DNA of 64,000 nucleotides from Brevundimonas sp. G8 (GTDB lineage: Bacteria > Pseudomonadota > Alphaproteobacteria > Caulobacterales > Caulobacteraceae), in assembly GCF_902506205.1 (NCBI RefSeq), contig NZ_LR732816.1, positions 2,988,993 to 3,052,992 of the forward strand, written 5' to 3'. The notes below the pieces were generated by a model, which saw only the letters and a program-made list of their open reading frames with translations, made no database searches and had not been told where the DNA came from. Shown here in pieces: positions 10,401 through 20,028 of this stretch. The position numbers were made by a program, and so were the translations under genes. The stretch's first letter is position 1, and each line of letters starts with the position of its first letter.

Positions 10401-11236
10401 CCGGTTCCGGCAAGTTGGGCCTGATCGCCGGCGGCGGCGACCTGCCGGCGGCGGTGGCGGCGCGGTGCGATGCCGAGGGGCGGCCTGTCTTTCTGATCCG
10501 TCTGGCCGGGTTCGCCGATCCCCACCTGATCCGCTGGCCGGGCGCCGAGTTCGGCATGGCCCAGATCGGCGCCATCTTGAAGGCGCTGAAGACCGAGGGC
10601 TGCACGACCGTCTGTCTGGCGGGCATCGTCAACCGACCCGACTTCAAGACGTTGAAGCCCGACTTCAAGGGCGCGACCCTGTTGCCCGGCATCGTGGCGG
10701 CGGCGACAAAGGGCGATGACGCCCTGCTGCGCAAGATCCTGTCGGTGTTCGAAGCCGAGGGCTTCGCCGTCGAGGGGGCCGACGACGTCCTGGGTGGAGA
10801 AATACTGGCTGCTGGAGCCTTGGGCGCCGTTTCGCCGACGCCGGAGCAGTTGGCTGATCTGAAGAAAGCGCTGCATATCGCTGAAAAATCAGGTGAGTTG
10901 GACATCGGTCAGGGCGCGGTCGTGTGTGACGGCCTAGTGCTGGCGGTCGAGGCTCAAGAGGGGACCGACGCCATGCTGAGCCGGGTCGCGGGACTGCCAG
11001 CCGATCTGCGCGGCTCGACCGGTGACCGCAAGGGCGCGCTGGGCAAGGCGCCCAAGCCGATCCAGGACCTGCGGGTGGACATGCCGGTGATCGGTCCACG
11101 TACGGTCGAGATGGCGGCGGCGGCGGGTCTGGCGGGCATCGGGGGGGTGGCGGGACACCTGATCCTCATCGACCGCGCAGCAATCATTGCGGCGTCGGAC
11201 AGGCTGGGCCTGTTCGTCTGGGGCGAAGCGCGATGA
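10397..11236 (+). CDS. lpxI: UDP-2,3-diacylglucosamine diphosphatase LpxI (DUF1009 family)
   Basis: LpxI hydrolyses UDP-2,3-diacylglucosamine to lipid X in bacteria that lack LpxH; the family was defined with the Caulobacter enzyme. The product has 279 residues from an ATG that overlaps the lpxA stop. An in-frame GTG 18 bases upstream is less likely. Landmarks are LGLIAGGGDLP at the N-terminus, the KPDF segment near residue 95, and the C-terminal QDLRVDMPVIGPRTVEMAAA region holding the conserved acidic and Thr residues. Its place between lpxA and lpxB agrees with the assignment. Confidence 0.93.
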   Translation: MTGSGKLGLIAGGGDLPAAVAARCDAEGRPVFLIRLAGFADPHLIRWPGAEFGMAQIGAILKALKTEGCTTVCLAGIVNRPDFKTLKPDFKGATLLPGIVAAATKGDDALLRKILSVFEAEGFAVEGADDVLGGEILAAGALGAVSPTPEQLADLKKALHIAEKSGELDIGQGAVVCDGLVLAVEAQEGTDAMLSRVAGLPADLRGSTGDRKGALGKAPKPIQDLRVDMPVIGPRTVEMAAAAGLAGIGGVAGHLILIDRAAIIAASDRLGLFVWGEAR

Positions 11237-12402
11237 GCCGTTCGCTGAAGATCATGCTGGTGGCGGCCGAGGCTTCGGGCGATGCGCTCGGAGCCGGCTT
11301 GGCCAAGGCGCTGAAGACGCGGCTGGGTGTGGAGGTGACCTTCGTCGGTGTCGGCGGTCCCCAGATGGCGGCCGAAGGTATCGCCAGCCCGTTCGACATC
11401 GCTGAACTGTCGATCCTGGGCTGGATCGAGGGCCTGCGCGCCTATGGCAAGGTCAAGCGCCGCGTCGAGGAGACGGCTGCGCTGGCAGAGCGAGAAAAGC
11501 CCGACGCCGTGGTCCTGATCGACAGCTGGGGCTTCACGATCCGTGTCGCCAAAGCCATCCGCGCCGCGCGCCCTGATGTGCCTCTGATCAAATACGTCGG
11601 GCCTCAGGTGTGGGCGTCACGGCCGGGCCGGGCCAGGACGCTGGCAGGTGCGGTGGATCATCTGCTGGCGCTCTACAGCTTCGACGCGCCTTGGTTCGAG
11701 CGGGAAGGGCTGTCGACGACCGTGGTCGGCTCTTCCGCCCTGCACGTCGATGTAGAGGGCGCCGACGGTGCGGCCTTCCGTGCGCGACGTGGCATAGCCG
11801 CCGACACCAAACTGCTGCTGGTGCTTCCGGGCAGCCGCCCTAGCGAGATCACGCGAATGACGCCGGTCTATGAGGCGGCGATCGGCAAGTTGAAGGCTAT
11901 CGATCCGACGCTGGAAATCGCCGTCGTCGCTGCCGGAACCGTCGCCAAGGATGTGGCTGGAAGGGTCGCCGCCTGGCCGTTTCGGGTACACCTTGTGGAC
12001 GAGGCCGAAAAGTACGACGCCATGCGTGCCGCGACGGTGGCTTTGGCCACCAGCGGCACAGTCTCCACCGAACTGGCCCTGGCCGGCGCGCCCATGGTCA
12101 TCGCCTACAAGATCGACGGGTTGAGCTATCAGTTGATGAAGCGGTTGGTGACGGCGAAACACGTGACGTTGTTCAACATCGCCGCCGACGACCGGATCGC
12201 GCCGGAGTTCATCCAGCATGAGGCGACACCGGCTATACTGGCGGCGGCGGTCGGCCGGTTACTGACAGATCCAGCCATGGCGGCCGAACAGGCAAGACGC
12301 CAGACGGCGGCGCTGGATCTGATGGGACGCGGCGGGCCGGACCCGTCGGAACTGGCGGCGGACGCCGTGCTGAAGGTCATCGCTTCAAAAACACGGGCCT
12401 GA
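11233..12402 (+). CDS. lpxB: lipid-A-disaccharide synthase
   Basis: LpxB joins lipid X and UDP-2,3-diacylglucosamine into the tetraacyl disaccharide at the inner face of the membrane. The 389-residue GT19 family protein begins MLVAAEASGDALGAGLAKAL, the usual N-terminal motif. It continues with the LIDSWGF and KYVGPQVWASRPGR segments and ends with the LATSGTVSTELAL donor-binding loop. The start overlaps the lpxI stop by 4 bases. This is the last lipid A gene of the run. Confidence 0.95.
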   Translation: MSRSLKIMLVAAEASGDALGAGLAKALKTRLGVEVTFVGVGGPQMAAEGIASPFDIAELSILGWIEGLRAYGKVKRRVEETAALAEREKPDAVVLIDSWGFTIRVAKAIRAARPDVPLIKYVGPQVWASRPGRARTLAGAVDHLLALYSFDAPWFEREGLSTTVVGSSALHVDVEGADGAAFRARRGIAADTKLLLVLPGSRPSEITRMTPVYEAAIGKLKAIDPTLEIAVVAAGTVAKDVAGRVAAWPFRVHLVDEAEKYDAMRAATVALATSGTVSTELALAGAPMVIAYKIDGLSYQLMKRLVTAKHVTLFNIAADDRIAPEFIQHEATPAILAAAVGRLLTDPAMAAEQARRQTAALDLMGRGGPDPSELAADAVLKVIASKTRA

Positions 12403-12404
12403 CG

Positions 12405-13397
12405 GTGGCCAGAGCGCTTAGTCCCCGACGAGCCGCAGAAGTCCGGGCCGCTTTGCAGATGGCGACAGGCGCCATGGCGGCGCTCTATCTCGCGACGTGG
12501 CTGAACCTGCCTCATCCTTATTGGAGCGTGATCTCCGCCATCGTGGTCATTCAGGCCAGTGTCGGGGGCGGGGTCCTGAACATCGCGCGCGACCGGGCCA
12601 TTGGCACGGTGACGGGGGCGTTTGCCGGGGCGATCTTCGCCTTCCTGCGGCCGCCGGGGATGGAGAGCATGGCGCTCAGCATCGCCGCATCCACGGCGGT
12701 TCTGGCCTTTCTGGGCGCTGGGCGCCCCTGGCTGAAGATTGCGCCGGTGACGGCGACCATCGTCATCGCGGGCGGGACCGGGGCGGAAGGGCCGGCGTCG
12801 CTGGCGCTGGACCGCGTGATGGAGATCCTGGTCGGCAGCGGCGTCGGTGTGATGGCCATCCTTGCGCTGTTTCCGCGCCACGCTCGTCAATCCTTCAAGC
12901 TGCAGGCCCGCGAGGCGGCGGGGGAAGCGGCGGCGCTGCTGGCCCTGATATCCAAAGGCGATCCTGCGGACGCGTTCGAAATCACCCGCCGCCATGCCGA
13001 TCTGAAACGACGGCTGGATGCGCTGGGTCAGGCGGCCAAGAACGTGATCGATCTGCCTGGACCCCAGCGTGAGACCGCCGACCGCGCCGCCTTGGCGCGC
13101 GCCTTCTGGCGGGTACGCAGCGACATCGTCATCCTGGGGCGTGGTTTTCAGGCCGAGGGCGCAGGCGCGCGGCTGGATCCCTGGTCTCAGGACGCCGCGC
13201 GGGCAGTGGAGCAGCTGGAGGCCTTGTCCCGCGGCAAGGCGGCGCAGCCGATGGGGCCGATCGACCAGAGCCTGGCCCTGTCCATGGCCGTGGAGGGCGA
13301 CGACATGGCCTTGGGCGCCGCCGCCATCGGCGTCGCCCACATGCACCGCGACCTGGATGATTTGGCCGCGCGGTTCGCCGATCTGAAGCTGGTCTGA
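12405..13397 (+). CDS. FUSC-type inner membrane protein
   Basis: The 330-residue protein has an N-terminal half of about five hydrophobic segments (residues 20-165) and a hydrophilic helical C-terminal half. The segment HPYWSVISAIVVIQASVGGG with following GTVTGAFAGA matches the FUSC / aromatic acid exporter family, whose better-known members export hydroxybenzoates, but the substrate here is unknown. The start is a GTG two bases after the lpxB stop, so it is likely cotranscribed with the lpx genes. No terminator with a T-run on the + strand follows; the hairpin just downstream serves the opposite strand. Confidence 0.8.
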   Translation: MARALSPRRAAEVRAALQMATGAMAALYLATWLNLPHPYWSVISAIVVIQASVGGGVLNIARDRAIGTVTGAFAGAIFAFLRPPGMESMALSIAASTAVLAFLGAGRPWLKIAPVTATIVIAGGTGAEGPASLALDRVMEILVGSGVGVMAILALFPRHARQSFKLQAREAAGEAAALLALISKGDPADAFEITRRHADLKRRLDALGQAAKNVIDLPGPQRETADRAALARAFWRVRSDIVILGRGFQAEGAGARLDPWSQDAARAVEQLEALSRGKAAQPMGPIDQSLALSMAVEGDDMALGAAAIGVAHMHRDLDDLAARFADLKLV

Positions 13398-13408
13398 CGG
13401 CAAAGAAA

Positions 13409-13434
13409 AACGCCGGGGATGGCTCCCCGGCGTT
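13409..13434 (-). terminator. rho-independent terminator of gltA
   Basis: An 11-bp perfect stem (AACGCCGGGGA paired with TCCCCGGCGTT) with a 4-base loop is followed on the minus strand by a T-run (TTTCTTTG). It lies 27 bases past the gltA stop. On the plus strand there is no T-run after the stem, so it would stop the upstream FUSC gene less well. Confidence 0.85.
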
Positions 13435-13460
13435 CTGCAGTTCAGACTTGAGGCTGTCGA

Positions 13461-14762
13461 TCAGCCGCGCTGTTCGATCGGCACGTAATCGCGCTCGGTC
13501 GGGCCCGTGTAGAGCTGGCGCGGGCGGCCGATCTTCTGCGAGGGATCGGCCATCATTTCCTGCCACTGCGAGATCCAGCCCACGGTGCGGGCCAAGGCGA
13601 ACAGGACGGTGAACATGGTGGTCGGGAAGCCCATCGCCGACAGGGTGATGCCCGAATAGAAGTCGACGTTCGGGAACAGCTTGCGCGAGGTGAAGTATTC
13701 GTCCGACAAGGCGACCTTCTCCAGCTCCTTGGCGACCAGGAACAGCGGGTCGTTCTCGCGGCCTGTGGCGGCCAGCACTTCATAGGCCGACTGCTGCATA
13801 ACCTTGGCGCGCGGATCGTAGTTCTTGTACACGCGGTGGCCGAAGCCCATCAACTTGTACTTGCGGTCCTTCACGCCCTGGATGAACTCCGGGATGTTTT
13901 CCGGGGTGCCGATTTGCTTCAGCATGGTCAGCGCCTCTTCGTTGGCGCCGCCGTGCGAAGGGCCCCACAGGCAGGCGATGCCGGCGGCGATACAGGCGAA
14001 CGGATTGGCGCCCGACGAACCGGCGAGACGCACGGTCGAGGTCGAGGCGTTCTGTTCGTGGTCGGCATGCAGGGTGAAGATGCGGTCCATGGCGCGAACC
14101 AGGGCCGGATCGACGTGGTAATCCTCGGCCGGCACGGCGAAGCACATGCGCAGGAAGTTCTCGGCATAGGACAGGTCGTTGCGCGGCGACACGAACGGCT
14201 GGCCGATATGGTATTTGTAGGCGCGGGCCGCGATGGTGGGCATCTTGGCGATCAGGCGGATGGCAGAGATGTCCCGCTGCACCGGATCATGGATGTCCAG
14301 GCTGTCGTGATAAAAGGCCGAAAGCGCGCCGACGGTGCCGACCATGATCGCCATCGGGTGGGCGTCGCGGCGGAAGCCTTCGAAGAAGCGATCGAACTGG
14401 CTGTGCAGCATCGTGTGGGTAGTGATGCTGTTCTCGAACTTCTCGTACTGGGCGGCGGTCGGTAGTTCGCCGTGCAGCAGCAGGTGGCAGACCTCGACGA
14501 AGTTCGACTTCGACGCCAGTTGGTCGATCGGATAGCCGCGGTGCAGCAGCACGCCGGCGTCGCCGTCGATATAGGTCAGGGCCGATTCGCAGGCGGCCGT
14601 GGAGGTGAAGCCGGGATCGAAGGTGAAGGCGCCCGTTCCCGCATAGAGCTTGCGGATGTCGATGACGTCCGGGCCGGTGGAGCCCGAAAGGACCGGCAAC
14701 TCGATGGTCTTGTCCTCGAAGGACAGGGTCGCCGAGCCGGCGGTTTTGGCTTGTTCAGTCAT
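13461..14762 (-). CDS. gltA: citrate synthase
   Basis: This enzyme condenses oxaloacetate and acetyl-CoA at the head of the TCA cycle. The 433-residue length and sequence fit the hexameric type II citrate synthases of Gram-negative bacteria. The active-site residues are H270 in [13 protein letters not shown]309 in [13 protein letters not shown], and D367 in NVDFYSG. It lies downstream of gltX on the same strand with a 66-base gap and ends at a strong terminator. The start codon is ATG at 14762. Confidence 0.97.
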   Translation of the reverse strand: MTEQAKTAGSATLSFEDKTIELPVLSGSTGPDVIDIRKLYAGTGAFTFDPGFTSTAACESALTYIDGDAGVLLHRGYPIDQLASKSNFVEVCHLLLHGELPTAAQYEKFENSITTHTMLHSQFDRFFEGFRRDAHPMAIMVGTVGALSAFYHDSLDIHDPVQRDISAIRLIAKMPTIAARAYKYHIGQPFVSPRNDLSYAENFLRMCFAVPAEDYHVDPALVRAMDRIFTLHADHEQNASTSTVRLAGSSGANPFACIAAGIACLWGPSHGGANEEALTMLKQIGTPENIPEFIQGVKDRKYKLMGFGHRVYKNYDPRAKVMQQSAYEVLAATGRENDPLFLVAKELEKVALSDEYFTSRKLFPNVDFYSGITLSAMGFPTTMFTVLFALARTVGWISQWQEMMADPSQKIGRPRQLYTGPTERDYVPIEQRG

Positions 14763-14828
14763 GAATGCCCCTTTGCATCATACGTCCAGGCGCGGGGAGG
14801 CGTCGGCCGCTTTTTGGTTTGTGGGTGA

Positions 14829-16244
14829 TCACTTAGTCTGTTGCAGCGCATCATCCAAGCGCCCGAGACTTTCGTCGCGCCCAAGAGCCGACAAAGTTCG
14901 CGCAATATCAGGTGATGTTGACCCAGCGGTAAGGGCCATACGCGTCGGCGGGCCGATCTTGCCGAAGCCAACGCCCTCGGATTCGGCGAAGGCTTTGAGC
15001 TCGGCTTCCAGTGCGAAAACGTCCCAGGACTGGAACAGCGCCAGCCGATCACGCAGCCGACCGAGGCGCTCCAGTGTCTCGCCGCTCAGCAGGGCCTGAC
15101 CCTTTTCGTCGATGGCTAGAGGACGGGATTTCATCACGAAAGCCGTTTGTTCGGCCAGGTCCAGCACCGTCTTGGCGCGGTCCTTGACGAAGGGCATGGC
15201 GCGTTGAAGCCCAGCTTCGTCGGCCTCCGCAAGAACGTGGCCTTTTTGCAGATGCGCATCAAGCGTCAGCTTGGCCAGGCGCTCGTCGTCAGCGAGACGC
15301 AGCCAGTGCGAATTGACGTGAGCCAGCTTGTCGAAGTCCAGCCGGGCCGGCGCCTTGCCGATGCCGGCGAGATCGAACCATTCCACCGCCTGGGCGTCGC
15401 TGAACAGTTCATCGTCGCCATGCGCCCAGCCCAGGCGGGCCAGGTAGTTGCGCATGGCCTCGGCCAGATAGCCCATCTCGGCGTATTCATGCACCGCCTG
15501 GGCGCCATGACGCTTCGACAGCTTGGCGCCGTCGGGACCGTGGATCAGCGGGATGTGAGCGAAGGTCGGACGTGCCCAACCTAGGGCGTCATATATCAGG
15601 CTCTGACGAGCCGCGTTGTTCAGGTGGTCGTCGCCGCGAATGACGTGGGTCACGCCCATGTCGTGGTCATCGACGACCACAGCGAGATTATAGGTCGGCG
15701 CGCCGTCCGAGCGCAGCAGCACCAAGTCGTCCAGATAGTCGGTCGACCAGCTGACCGAACCCTGAACCTCGTCGGCGACGGTGACGGTCGTCGCCATGGG
15801 GCGGCGGAAGCGCACGACGTGGGGCAGGGCCAGGTCATCGACCGTGGGCTCGCGGTCGCGCCAAGGCGATTCGAAGGTGCGTTTCTCGGCCTTGGCTTCG
15901 TCGCGCAGGCGGCCGGTGTCTTCGGCCGATGTGAAGTCGCGATAGGCGTGGCCCGTTTCGAGCAGTTGATCGACCACCTCGCGGTGGCGGTCGGCGCGAC
16001 TGTACTGGAACACCGGCTCTTCGTCGGCGAACAGTTCTAGCCAGCTGAGGCCGTCGAAGATGGCCTTCACCGCCTCGTCGGTGGAGCGCTCGCGGTCGGT
16101 GTCCTCGACACGGATCAAGAAACGTCCAGCGTGTCTCTTGGCGTACAGCCAGTTGAACAAAGCGGTTCTCGCTCCGCCGATATGCAGATAGCCTGTCGGC
16201 GAGGGGGCGAAGCGGGTGACGACAGTCGAGGAAGGTGAGGTCAT
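14829..16244 (-). CDS. gltX: glutamate--tRNA ligase
   Basis: This class I synthetase charges tRNA-Glu. The 471-residue length is normal for GltX. The HIGH motif appears as HIGG at residues 21-24 and the KMSKS motif as KLSKR at 241-245, both usual variants. The C-terminal third is the helical anticodon-binding domain. The ATG at 16244 overlaps by 29 bases the longest possible start of comEC on the opposite strand, so the promoters of one or both genes must lie inside the neighbour or the comEC start must be later. Confidence 0.96.
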   Translation of the reverse strand: MTSPSSTVVTRFAPSPTGYLHIGGARTALFNWLYAKRHAGRFLIRVEDTDRERSTDEAVKAIFDGLSWLELFADEEPVFQYSRADRHREVVDQLLETGHAYRDFTSAEDTGRLRDEAKAEKRTFESPWRDREPTVDDLALPHVVRFRRPMATTVTVADEVQGSVSWSTDYLDDLVLLRSDGAPTYNLAVVVDDHDMGVTHVIRGDDHLNNAARQSLIYDALGWARPTFAHIPLIHGPDGAKLSKRHGAQAVHEYAEMGYLAEAMRNYLARLGWAHGDDELFSDAQAVEWFDLAGIGKAPARLDFDKLAHVNSHWLRLADDERLAKLTLDAHLQKGHVLAEADEAGLQRAMPFVKDRAKTVLDLAEQTAFVMKSRPLAIDEKGQALLSGETLERLGRLRDRLALFQSWDVFALEAELKAFAESEGVGFGKIGPPTRMALTAGSTSPDIARTLSALGRDESLGRLDDALQQTK

Positions 16245-18429
16245 AGGCGAGGGGTCCGTAAGCGAGGCCCTTATACGCTCCGACGCGGCAAAGCCTACCC
16301 CCGGCGCACGATTGCGCGCGTGGTTGGACGACCAGGTCGCGGCGCAAACTCTGCGATGGCGGCTATGGGCGCCGGTCGCGTTCGGCGCCGGCGCCGCAAT
16401 CTATTTCGCCCTGCGCTCCGAGCCGGCGTTGTGGCCTCTGTTGATGGGCGCCACTTTCGCCTTAGCGGCCTGGATCACGGCGAGGCGACGGGGATGGGCG
16501 CGGCGTTTGACCTGGCCTCTGTTGATGCTGGCCTGCGTCGCCGGGGGTTTGGCGGCCGCCAAGGTCCGCACCGAAATGGTCGCCGCACCGATTGCGCCCG
16601 CATTGAGCGAACCGACCGTGATCGAGGCCTGGGTCGTGGACGTCGACAGTCCTGGCCAAAGGGGCGCGCGGATCGTGATCGCGCCGGTCTGGATACGCGG
16701 GATGACGCCCGAACAGACGCCCGTGCGTTTGCGGGCGACGGTGCGGGGTGAACCGCCCAGGCCCGGCGAGGCGATCCGCCTGTTCGGCATCCTCAATCCG
16801 CCACCGGCGCCGGCCAGCCCCGGCGCCTATGATTTCGGGCGCAACGCCTTCTTCCAAGGCATGGGAGGCGTGGCCTTCGCGCTGGGAGAGACGCGACGCG
16901 CAGATCTTGCGCCGGCGTCCTGGCGATTAAGGCTGGCGATGGCGGTGAATGGTGCGCGCTATGCCTTGGCGGAACGGATTGTGGCGCGCCTGGGCGAGCG
17001 GACGGGTGGGATCGCGGCCGCCATGACGACCAGTCACGAAACGTGGATCAGCCAGGAAGACATGGATGTGATGCGGGATTCCGGCCTGGCGCACATCCTG
17101 TCGGTGTCGGGTCTGCACATGGCCATCGTCGGCGGCTTCGTGTTCTTCGCCGTGAGGTTGGGCGTGGCGGCCTGGTCTTGGCTGGCGCTGCGTGTTCCGG
17201 GCAAGAAGGTCGCGGCGGTGGCCGGTTTGACTGCGGTCGGGGTGTATTTGGTGGTGTCTGGAGCGCCACCACCCGCCGAACGCGCGGCGATTACGGCCTC
17301 CATCGCCTTTCTGGCCATCCTGCTGGATAGGCAGGCGGTGACGATGCACGGGCTGGCGGTCGCGGCCTTCATCGTTCTGGCGGTCCAGCCGGAAGCCATC
17401 GTCACGCCGGGCTTTCAGATGTCGTTCGCCGCGACCGCTGCATTGGTCGCCCTGGTCGAGGCCTGGCCCAAGCGAACCCGCGAGATCTCCGCTCCGTGGC
17501 CGATCCTGGCGGTCCAGCGGTTCTGCGGCTGGCTGACGGCGGCCGTCGCGGCCAGTGTCGTGGCGGGGCTGGCGACCGGGCCGTTCGCCATGCAGCATTT
17601 CAATCGCACGGCCATGTACGGGCTGTTGGCGAACCTGGGCACCTCGCCCGTGGCCGACTTCATCCTGATGCCGGCCCTGGCCATCGGCGCGGCGCTGGAG
17701 CCGCTGGGACTGGGCGGGCCTTTCCTGGCGGTCGCGGGATGGGGCGTCGATCTGATGCTGGCGATCGGAACCTGGACGGCGGGACTGCCGGGGGCGGTGC
17801 GGACGGTGGCCAGTGCGCCGGACTATGTCCTGCCGATCGCCTTTCTGGGGGTGCTGTTCGTGTGTCTGTGGCAGGGGCGGCTGAGGTGGTTGGGCCTGCC
17901 ATTGGCGGCGGCGGTGCTGGTCTGGCCGCGCGCGCCGACGCCGGATCTGTGGATTGGCGACGGCGGGACAAACGCTGCGTTTCATCGCGAGGAGGAGGCG
18001 ATTGTCGTCAGGCCCGGCGTGCGAGAATTTGCCGTCGATCTGTGGTCGCGACGGCGCGGCCTGACCATGGCGGATCGGTCGGAGACGGGCTGGGTGTGCG
18101 ACCGCTTCTCTTGTCGGCCTGAGGATAAACAGGCTGGACGCGTTGCGATCTGGTGGGGTCGCAGAGCCCCGAGTCTGGATCAGATGGAGACGTTATGCCG
18201 CGCCGCGCCAGTCGTTAGCGTGCGTGCGGTCGTCACGTCGATCCCGAGCGTCTGCAAAGATCGCCTGCTGCTCGACGGCGTCGATTTCGCCCGAGGTGGC
18301 GCGGTGGAGTTATGGCGTGACAGTGCGGTCGAACCGGACCGATGGCGCGCCGTCTGGACGGCCGACGTGCGGGGCGACCGCCCCTGGGCACGCCAGCCGA
18401 ACCCGGAGGTCAGTGATAGCGGCGCATGA
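16216..18429 (+). CDS. comEC: ComEC/Rec2 family competence protein
   Basis: ComEC forms the inner-membrane channel for single-stranded DNA in natural transformation. The 737-residue protein has two to three N-terminal membrane helices, a soluble beta-rich domain (about residues 120-230), then the competence domain with many helices. It carries the hallmark [15 protein letters not shown] near residue 295. The C-terminal 200 residues lack the HxHxDH metallo-beta-lactamase motif of longer ComEC proteins and instead carry scattered Cys residues, as in other alphaproteobacterial members. The start is uncertain: GTG 16216 overlaps gltX, while TTG 16312 would not. The 3' end overlaps lexA by 20 bases. 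Confidence 0.85.
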   Translation: MTTVEEGEVIGEGSVSEALIRSDAAKPTPGARLRAWLDDQVAAQTLRWRLWAPVAFGAGAAIYFALRSEPALWPLLMGATFALAAWITARRRGWARRLTWPLLMLACVAGGLAAAKVRTEMVAAPIAPALSEPTVIEAWVVDVDSPGQRGARIVIAPVWIRGMTPEQTPVRLRATVRGEPPRPGEAIRLFGILNPPPAPASPGAYDFGRNAFFQGMGGVAFALGETRRADLAPASWRLRLAMAVNGARYALAERIVARLGERTGGIAAAMTTSHETWISQEDMDVMRDSGLAHILSVSGLHMAIVGGFVFFAVRLGVAAWSWLALRVPGKKVAAVAGLTAVGVYLVVSGAPPPAERAAITASIAFLAILLDRQAVTMHGLAVAAFIVLAVQPEAIVTPGFQMSFAATAALVALVEAWPKRTREISAPWPILAVQRFCGWLTAAVAASVVAGLATGPFAMQHFNRTAMYGLLANLGTSPVADFILMPALAIGAALEPLGLGGPFLAVAGWGVDLMLAIGTWTAGLPGAVRTVASAPDYVLPIAFLGVLFVCLWQGRLRWLGLPLAAAVLVWPRAPTPDLWIGDGGTNAAFHREEEAIVVRPGVREFAVDLWSRRRGLTMADRSETGWVCDRFSCRPEDKQAGRVAIWWGRRAPSLDQMETLCRAAPVVSVRAVVTSIPSVCKDRLLLDGVDFARGGAVELWRDSAVEPDRWRAVWTADVRGDRPWARQPNPEVSDSGA

Positions 18430-19105
18430 GGCCGACCAGCTTGCCCTGAACGGCGACCTGATCCGAGCCGTAGATCTTGGTTTCGTAGTTGCGGTTGGCA
18501 GGCTCCAGCGCGATGGAGGCGCCCTTCTTGCGAAGCCGCTTCAGCGTCGCATGTTCGCCTTCGACCAGCGCCACCACGATTTCGCCCGAGGAGGCGTTGT
18601 CGGTCGATTTGATGACCACCATGTCGCCGTTCAGAATACCCGCCTCTATCATCGAATCGCCTTCGATCTCGAGCAGATAATGTTCGCCCGAACCCAGCAT
18701 GGATTCCGGAACCGGATAGCGTGCCGTCTCGTGTTCGATGGCGTCGATCGGCGTGCCGGCGGCGATCTTGCCCATCAACGGCAGTTCTCGGGTGTCATTG
18801 GCCGCAAGTGGCGCCAGGGCGCGGCCGCCGCCGCCTTCGATGACATCTGGCTTGAACCCGGCCCGGCCGCGCGGCGCGCCGGCGGTGGCCTGCTCGGGCA
18901 ATTTGGTCACTTCCAGGGCGCGGGCGCGGTGGGCCAGACGGCGGATGAAGCCGCGCTCTTCCAGCGCCGTAATCAGTCGATGAATGCCCGACTTGGACGC
19001 CAGGTCCAGCGCCTCCTTCATCTCGTCGAACGAGGGGGAGACGCCCGTCTCCTGGATCCGTTCGTGGATGAACATCAGCAGTTCGTGCTGCTTGCGCGTG
19101 AGCAT
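18410..19105 (-). CDS. lexA: SOS repressor LexA
   Basis: LexA represses DNA-damage genes and cuts itself when bound to RecA filaments. The 231-residue protein has an N-terminal winged helix-turn-helix (residues 1-65), a Gly/Ala-rich linker, and a peptidase S24 domain. The cleavage site is A116-G117 in MGKIAAGTP. The catalytic Ser is S151 in EGDSMIEAG and the catalytic Lys is K189 in HATLKRL. An alphaproteobacterial SOS box lies 58-72 bases upstream of the start, overlapping the expected promoter, so autorepression is expected. The 3' end overlaps convergent comEC. Confidence 0.96.
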   Translation of the reverse strand: MLTRKQHELLMFIHERIQETGVSPSFDEMKEALDLASKSGIHRLITALEERGFIRRLAHRARALEVTKLPEQATAGAPRGRAGFKPDVIEGGGGRALAPLAANDTRELPLMGKIAAGTPIDAIEHETARYPVPESMLGSGEHYLLEIEGDSMIEAGILNGDMVVIKSTDNASSGEIVVALVEGEHATLKRLRKKGASIALEPANRNYETKIYGSDQVAVQGKLVGLMRRYH

Positions 19106-19162
19106 CGCCAGGCCCTCATGCGCCCGCCGACGAATCGGAACGGGCCGTGAACATTTGTCGAT

Positions 19163-19177
19163 GTTCTGTAAGTGTTC
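19163..19177 (-). promoter_or_regulatory. LexA (SOS) box of lexA
   Basis: The plus strand reads GTTC-TGTAAGT-GTTC, an exact match to the alphaproteobacterial SOS consensus GTTC-N7-GTTC. On the lexA strand it lies 8 bases after the -35-like hexamer at 19186-19191, so it covers the expected -10 region. That is the right position for autorepression. Confidence 0.85.
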
Positions 19178-19185
19178 CTTCCTAA

Positions 19186-19191
19186 TGTCAA
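19186..19191 (-). promoter_or_regulatory. -35 element of lexA
   Basis: On the minus strand these bases read TTGACA, a perfect -35 hexamer about 80 bases upstream of the lexA ATG. The matching -10 hexamer is poor and would overlap the SOS box. Confidence 0.55.
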
Positions 19192-19233
19192 CTTAACGAC
19201 GCCGCCGGAACGCCGCGTGACGCTAGGAGGCGA

Positions 19234-20028
19234 TCAGGCCGCCAGCAGTTGCCGCGTCGCCGCCTCGACATCGGCTTGGCGCATCAGGCTTTCGCCGACC
19301 AGGATGGCCTGGGCATGGGCGGCCGAGACACGCTCGACGTCCTCGGGCGTGAAGATGCCGCTTTCGGCGACCAGCAGGGCGCGGACGGGGCTGAGCATCG
19401 ACAGGCGCTCGGTGACTTCCAGATCAACCTCGAAGGTGCGCAGCGACCGATTGTTGACCCCGACCAGATCGCCGCCCAGCGCACAGGCGCGCGCCATCTC
19501 TTCCTCGTCATGGGTTTCGATCAGGGCGTCCATACCGAAGCGCTCGGCCTCGGACAGCAGTTCGGCTGCCAGCCGATCATCGACCATGGCCAGGATGATC
19601 AGGATGCAGTCGGCGCCCAGGGCGCGGCTCTCGGCGACCTGCCAGGGATCGACCAGAAATTCCTTGCGCAGGCAGGGCATGGCGACCGCTTCGCGGGCCT
19701 GACCGAGATAGGCGTCGTCGCCCTGGAAACTGGGGCCATCGGTCAGGACCGACAGGCAGGTCGCACCGCCGGCTTCGTAGGCGCGGGCCAAGGCCGGCGG
19801 ATCAAAGTCAGGACGGATCAACCCCTTGGACGGGCTGGCCTTCTTGATCTCGGCGATCAGGGCGGGGCGGCCGGTCTCTTCCTCGATGCGCTCCAAGGCT
19901 GCACGGAAACCGCGCGGTGCCGACGCGGCGCGTGCCAACGCCTCGATCGCGTCCTGCGAGGTCGCGGCCTTGCGGGCGGCGACGTCTTCGCGCTTGTAGG
20001 CGGCAATACGGTCCAGAACGTCGGTCAT
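19234..20028 (-). CDS. trpC: indole-3-glycerol phosphate synthase
   Basis: This enzyme closes the indole ring in tryptophan synthesis. The chosen ATG at 20028 overlaps the trpD stop (ATGA) and gives 264 residues, the family's normal length; upstream in-frame extension would lie inside trpD. Motifs of the TIM barrel are visible: [13 protein letters not shown] with the catalytic Lys, [23 protein letters not shown] and LVAESGIF. It is the last gene of the trpG-trpD-trpC run and is not fused to trpF. Confidence 0.96.
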   Translation of the reverse strand: MTDVLDRIAAYKREDVAARKAATSQDAIEALARAASAPRGFRAALERIEEETGRPALIAEIKKASPSKGLIRPDFDPPALARAYEAGGATCLSVLTDGPSFQGDDAYLGQAREAVAMPCLRKEFLVDPWQVAESRALGADCILIILAMVDDRLAAELLSEAERFGMDALIETHDEEEMARACALGGDLVGVNNRSLRTFEVDLEVTERLSMLSPVRALLVAESGIFTPEDVERVSAAHAQAILVGESLMRQADVEAATRQLLAA

